From positions 1 to 8,238 of the forward strand of contig JALOSN010000171.1 in the NCBI GenBank assembly GCA_025458415.1: a DNA stretch of 8,238 nucleotides, read 5' to 3'. The DNA is from Hydrogenophaga sp. Its GTDB lineage: Bacteria; Pseudomonadota; Gammaproteobacteria; Burkholderiales; Burkholderiaceae_C. This document shows, piece after piece, positions 5,128-8,238 of the stretch (its first letter is position 1; each line of letters opens with the position of its first letter). The translations under genes were made by a program, and so were the position numbers. The notes beneath the pieces are model-generated. The model worked only from the letters and a program-made list of their open reading frames with translations, made no database searches and was not told the DNA's origin.

Positions 5128-6332
5128 GGCGACTCCTGCGACTGCGACCGTGACTCCCGTGCGTCCACGGTCGCAGGAAAAAACAACATGATGGTGGTGC
5201 CGGTTCCCGGCGACGATTCGATCATCAGGCGGCCCCCGAGCGACACCATGACCCGATGGCAGAACAGCAGACCCATGCCGGTGCCACCGCTGGCACCGCG
5301 CGTGGTGACGGGCTCCCGCCCCAGGCGGGACAGGACGGTAGCGTCTATGCCCGGGCCATTGTCGCTGACAGACAGGCAGGGCAGGGGCCGATCTTCCGCC
5401 CGGGGCGCCTTCTGTACCAGTGAGAGACCGATCCGGGGGCCGGTCGGGGGATGGGCGTGCATTGCCTGCAATGCGTTCTTGACGAGGGTGCAGACCACCA
5501 GATGGAGCAGATCACGGCGGCCGGGCAGCTCGAAATCGGCGCTGCGGTCCTGCACGATCCATTGGGATTCATCCCCCTCGAAGGGATAGGTCCGAAGCAC
5601 CGCGTCCAGCAGCGCGCCGGCCATCATGGAGCCGGCTCCCCGGGGCAGGCAGGCATCGCGTGCGCTGTGCAAAAAGGTGGTGACCAGGGACTGGGCGTAA
5701 TCCGCGCGCCGCCGCGCTGCGTCGATCATGTCCAGCACCTGCCCGGGCCGCTCCTGGGCAAAACGGGCCACGGCGTCTTCGGCGTCTGCCAGGTGCCGCT
5801 GACCGATCGCACCCAGGTATCCGCGGACGGTGGCCAGGGGCGTCGTCACCTCATGGGCCAGAAAGCCCAGGGTCTCGCGCAAGGCGACGGCCCGATCCGC
5901 CGCCAGCAGGCTGTCCTGCACGCGCTGCACGCTTCCGGCCAGGGACCGGCGCAGAGCCTGCCGCGTGAGGGCCTCGTCCAGCGGCTTTTCGAGGATGTGC
6001 TCGACCTGCCCCTCGTTGACCGCGGACATGGCCACCGCTTTGTCCGCGTAGGCCGACGCCAGCAGGCGCCCGACATGGGTGTGCTCGCGCCGGACCAGGC
6101 CGAGCAGCTCCACCCCGTCACGCCGGGGCATGCGGAAGTCGGTCAGCAGCACACCGACGTCCGCCGAGCGCCGCGCCAGGATGTCCAGTGCCTCGTCGAC
6201 ACCACCGGCCGTCCAGACCACGAACTCGTCACCGTAGAGGCGGGAGAACCATTTGCAGGCCTGCGCCTCGTCATCGACCATGAGGACGGCAAACGGCAGG
6301 CCGGGCAGCAGCGTGGCCGACAAGGCGTTCAT
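5124..6332 (-). CDS. phcR: PhcR-like hybrid: receiver domain fused to a histidine kinase
   Basis: 402-residue soluble protein without membrane segments. The receiver domain (about 14-130) has D20/D21, phospho-acceptor D65 in VLLTDFRMPR, S93 in LASAY and K116 in EKP. A complete histidine kinase follows: H-box with H160 in LAHEVTTPLATVRGYL (158-173), N-box with N286 in LVKNALQAM, G1 box DNGPGID (324-330) and G2 box GASGGTGMGL (346-355). An output kinase on a receiver is the unusual layout described for Ralstonia PhcR. The start used is the ATG at 6332, which overlaps the phcS stop as ATGA and has GAGG about 8 bases upstream; a frame extension to 6371 would lie inside phcS. It probably takes phosphate from PhcS and may itself phosphorylate PhcQ. 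The acidic and serine-rich tail SRSQSQESP is likely disordered. Confidence 0.85.
   Translation of the reverse strand: MNALSATLLPGLPFAVLMVDDEAQACKWFSRLYGDEFVVWTAGGVDEALDILARRSADVGVLLTDFRMPRRDGVELLGLVRREHTHVGRLLASAYADKAVAMSAVNEGQVEHILEKPLDEALTRQALRRSLAGSVQRVQDSLLAADRAVALRETLGFLAHEVTTPLATVRGYLGAIGQRHLADAEDAVARFAQERPGQVLDMIDAARRRADYAQSLVTTFLHSARDACLPRGAGSMMAGALLDAVLRTYPFEGDESQWIVQDRSADFELPGRRDLLHLVVCTLVKNALQAMHAHPPTGPRIGLSLVQKAPRAEDRPLPCLSVSDNGPGIDATVLSRLGREPVTTRGASGGTGMGLLFCHRVMVSLGGRLMIESSPGTGTTIMLFFPATVDARESRSQSQESP
5133..5137 (-). promoter_or_regulatory. Strong ribosome binding site of phcQ inside the phcR 3' end
   Basis: AGGAG on the minus strand, 5 bases before the phcQ ATG. Together with the ATGA overlap it fixes the phcQ start. 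Confidence 0.65.
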
Positions 6333-7654
6333 GTCTTCGGCCTCGCCAGATCGAAGCTGAACTCGGTCCACACCCCGGGCTCGCTGGCCACCGCGAGGGT
6401 GCCACCGTGCCGCTGGATGATGCCGTAGCTCACACTCAGCCCCAGCCCGAGGCCGGATCCCACTTCACGGGTGGTGAAGAAGGGTTCGAAGACGCGGTCG
6501 ATGTGCTCCGGCTCGATGCCCTGACCGTTGTCCCTGACACGCACCCGCATGCGATCGCCCTCGATCACCGCGCTGACCACAATCTCGGGCTTCTCGCGCT
6601 GCGCCTTCGCCAGCGCATGGGCGGCATTGCTGAGCAGATTGATCATCACGCCGATGATCGCCGGTTCTTCGCCGACCACGTGCGAGTCCTGGGGCATGTC
6701 CACCTGCACCGCCACCCCCTTGAGCTCGAAACCGGCCAGGCGGCGGGCGGAGTGGACCGCCTTCTCCAGCAGGAAGGGACGCAGCACGTCGGCCCCCGGC
6801 TTCTGGTAGGCGAAGGTCTTGAGGTCGGAGACGATGTTCTGCACCCGCTCCATGCCCTCGCGCGCGTCGTTCAGGCTTTCCTTGAGGAGTTCGTCCTTGC
6901 CGGCTGACGGCGTGGACAGGCCCATGTTGATCGCCATCAGGCTGTAGTTGACCGGGTTGTTCAGCTCGTGCAGCAGGCCAGCCGACAGCGTGCCCAGGGC
7001 GGCCATCTTCTCGCGCTGCACCAGCTGGCCCTTCACCTCGGCCAGCGTGTTGTTGATCTCGATCAGCTTGTCGTTCTTCTGGGACACCTCGAACTGCAGC
7101 GAGAACAGCCGGACGCGCGCACGTTCGTTGTACCAGGTGCAGACCGCGCTGGCGATGGCCGAGAACAGGATGAACAGCGCATTGGTGTAGAGCCTGCCGC
7201 TGTCACTGAAACCGGACGGATGCATTGCGCAGGCCAGGACATACAGCACCAGCGTGATGACACCGAAGCCAATGCCTTCAAAGATCGAGATCGGCAGGAT
7301 GATGCCGACCGCGTACATGGCCAGGTGCAGGCCGACGAAGTAGATCGATTCGGCACCGTCGGTGCGGTAGATCATGTAGGCGATCATGACCTGCGGCAAC
7401 AGCAGCCAAACCATGGTGAGCAGCCGCACCTGCCGGAGTCCGAAGCGGGTGAACAACAGCAGCAGGATGCCGACCGTCAGCAGGCACACCCCCAGCCTGA
7501 GCAGGAAGAACTCCAGTTGCCGGTCCGGATAGGAAAAATGGTCCAGTCCGACACCGGCCAGCACCAGAACGATCGACGTGACGGCACCCGCCTTGCTGTA
7601 CGACAGCCGGAAGTCCGAAAGCTGCTGCTGGTAACGGGGATTGGCTGAGTCCAT
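6329..7654 (-). CDS. phcS: PhcS-like membrane sensor histidine kinase
   Basis: 441-residue inner-membrane histidine kinase, expected to sense the 3-hydroxy fatty acid methyl ester made by PhcB. The N-terminal half has six hydrophobic segments (about 24-41, 48-69, 77-96, 104-122, 126-144 and 158-174) with very short loops and no large periplasmic domain, which suits a lipophilic signal sensed within the membrane. A helical linker (about 176-215) follows, then the H-box with H229 in LLHELNNPVN, N-box N339/N343 in INLLSNAAHA, G1 DNGQGI (375-380), F-box FEPFFTT (389-395) and G2 GSGLGLGLS. As I recall, the phosphorylated histidine of Ralstonia PhcS is H230, nearly the same position. The ATG at 7654 lies 7 bases after the phcB stop; the upstream in-frame extension would sit inside phcB. 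Its stop overlaps the phcR start (ATGA). Confidence 0.87.
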   Translation of the reverse strand: MDSANPRYQQQLSDFRLSYSKAGAVTSIVLVLAGVGLDHFSYPDRQLEFFLLRLGVCLLTVGILLLLFTRFGLRQVRLLTMVWLLLPQVMIAYMIYRTDGAESIYFVGLHLAMYAVGIILPISIFEGIGFGVITLVLYVLACAMHPSGFSDSGRLYTNALFILFSAIASAVCTWYNERARVRLFSLQFEVSQKNDKLIEINNTLAEVKGQLVQREKMAALGTLSAGLLHELNNPVNYSLMAINMGLSTPSAGKDELLKESLNDAREGMERVQNIVSDLKTFAYQKPGADVLRPFLLEKAVHSARRLAGFELKGVAVQVDMPQDSHVVGEEPAIIGVMINLLSNAAHALAKAQREKPEIVVSAVIEGDRMRVRVRDNGQGIEPEHIDRVFEPFFTTREVGSGLGLGLSVSYGIIQRHGGTLAVASEPGVWTEFSFDLARPKT

Positions 7655-7661
7655 GAGCCGA

Positions 7662-8238
7662 TCAGGCCGCGTGCGCGGATGCAGCGGCCCCGATCGTGGC
7701 CTCGGCAAACAGGTTGACCCCGGTCGGGTCGGTGTACAGCTCGATCGAGGAGGGCACATCGGACATGATGGACGCCATCTGGGCCTCGTTGCGGTAGATC
7801 AGGTGCCACTCCAGCAGGTGCTCCATGCCATAGCGTTCCGGGTTGTCCGAATGCACATTGGTCAGCAGCATGCGCGCGCCGGGATTGCAGCGCGAGAGGA
7901 AGTAGCGGATCAGGCGCGAGCAGACCTTGTCCGACAGGTAGTCGAACAGGCCTGCGCAGTAGATGTAGTCGAAACCGGCACCGACCACCGCCGTTGACTG
8001 GCGGGCGCCGCGCTTGAGCAGGTCGTGCACCGACTCGTGTACGTAGGCCACGGACAGCTTCTGCCCGTGGGCCGCCTCGGCTCCTTCGATGCGGCTGCGC
8101 GCGTAGTCGAGGGTTTCCCGGCTGAAGTCCACCAGGGTCACCTCCAGACGCGACAGATCGGTGCCGGTGGCCAGCAGGCGCTGGATCTCGGCGGCCGGAC
8201 CGCAGCCGATGTTCAGGATCCGGACCACCGACCCCTCC
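7662..8238 (-). CDS. phcB: PhcB-like SAM-dependent methyltransferase, N-terminus cut by window edge
   Basis: The last 191 residues are visible and the frame is open to the right edge. The class I SAM site is present: NIGCGPAAEIQ (motif I), VTLVDFSRETLDYAR with the acidic residue after strand 2, FDYIYCAGLFDYL (motif IV region) and LLTNVHSDNP. In Ralstonia solanacearum, PhcB methylates a 3-hydroxy fatty acid to give 3-OH PAME or 3-OH MAME, the quorum-sensing signal. The assignment follows from the methyltransferase fold plus the downstream phcS-phcR-phcQ order; sequence alone would only give 'methyltransferase'. A GTG at 8228 could be read as a start, but it lies just before the SAM loop and upstream in-frame sequence continues, so the true start is off-window. 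The operon promoter is therefore also outside. phcS begins 7 bases after its stop. Confidence 0.82.
   Translation of the reverse strand, partial: EGSVVRILNIGCGPAAEIQRLLATGTDLSRLEVTLVDFSRETLDYARSRIEGAEAAHGQKLSVAYVHESVHDLLKRGARQSTAVVGAGFDYIYCAGLFDYLSDKVCSRLIRYFLSRCNPGARMLLTNVHSDNPERYGMEHLLEWHLIYRNEAQMASIMSDVPSSIELYTDPTGVNLFAEATIGAAASAHAA

Noticed and set aside
3964..5589. 541-codon plus-strand open frame
   Set aside because: Antisense to phcQ and phcR and overlapping ohr in another frame; both opposite-strand genes have clear domains.
5451..7648. Large plus-strand frames opposite phcR and phcS
   Set aside because: Shadow frames of conserved kinase genes, with no recognisable motifs of their own.

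Overview
The window is GC-rich, densely coding DNA with almost no intergenic space. It looks chromosomal and betaproteobacterial (Burkholderiales-like). The main evidence for this is a four-gene operon on the minus strand (right half) that matches phcBSRQ, the 3-hydroxy-fatty-acid-methyl-ester quorum-sensing system known from Ralstonia solanacearum and relatives. No mobile element, tRNA, rRNA or CRISPR array is visible, and no stretch longer than about 125 bases lacks a gene.

Left part (1-2082, minus strand): a cation:proton antiporter (CPA2-like membrane domain) that runs off the left edge. It is preceded by a class I SAM-dependent methyltransferase of the GSTCD / Methyltransf_32 type. The 123-base gap between them carries three separate inverted repeats, including a perfect 16-bp palindrome.

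Middle (about 2104-4127, plus strand): srkA (stress-response Ser/Thr kinase), then ohrR (MarR-family organic hydroperoxide sensor-repressor) and ohr (organic hydroperoxide reductase). All three belong to the response to oxidative damage. Overlapping AT-rich dyads sit between a -35-like and a -10-like box in front of ohrR, which suits autoregulation of ohrR-ohr. The Ohr protein keeps its catalytic residues but appears about 9 residues short just before its second catalytic cysteine.

Right part (8238-4165, minus strand): phcB (partial, signal-synthesising methyltransferase), phcS (six-TM sensor histidine kinase), phcR (receiver domain fused to a full histidine kinase) and phcQ (receiver plus an unassigned C-terminal region). 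phcS-phcR and phcR-phcQ overlap by ATGA, so the genes are very likely co-transcribed and translationally coupled. The expected flow is: PhcB makes a 3-hydroxy fatty acid methyl ester, PhcS senses it, and PhcR/PhcQ relay phosphate towards control of the LysR-type regulator PhcA, which is not in this window. phcQ ends tail to tail with ohr, 37 bases apart, with no clear terminator.

Functions were assigned from remembered family motifs and sequence comparisons, not from database searches. The phc assignment rests on gene order and domain architecture together.
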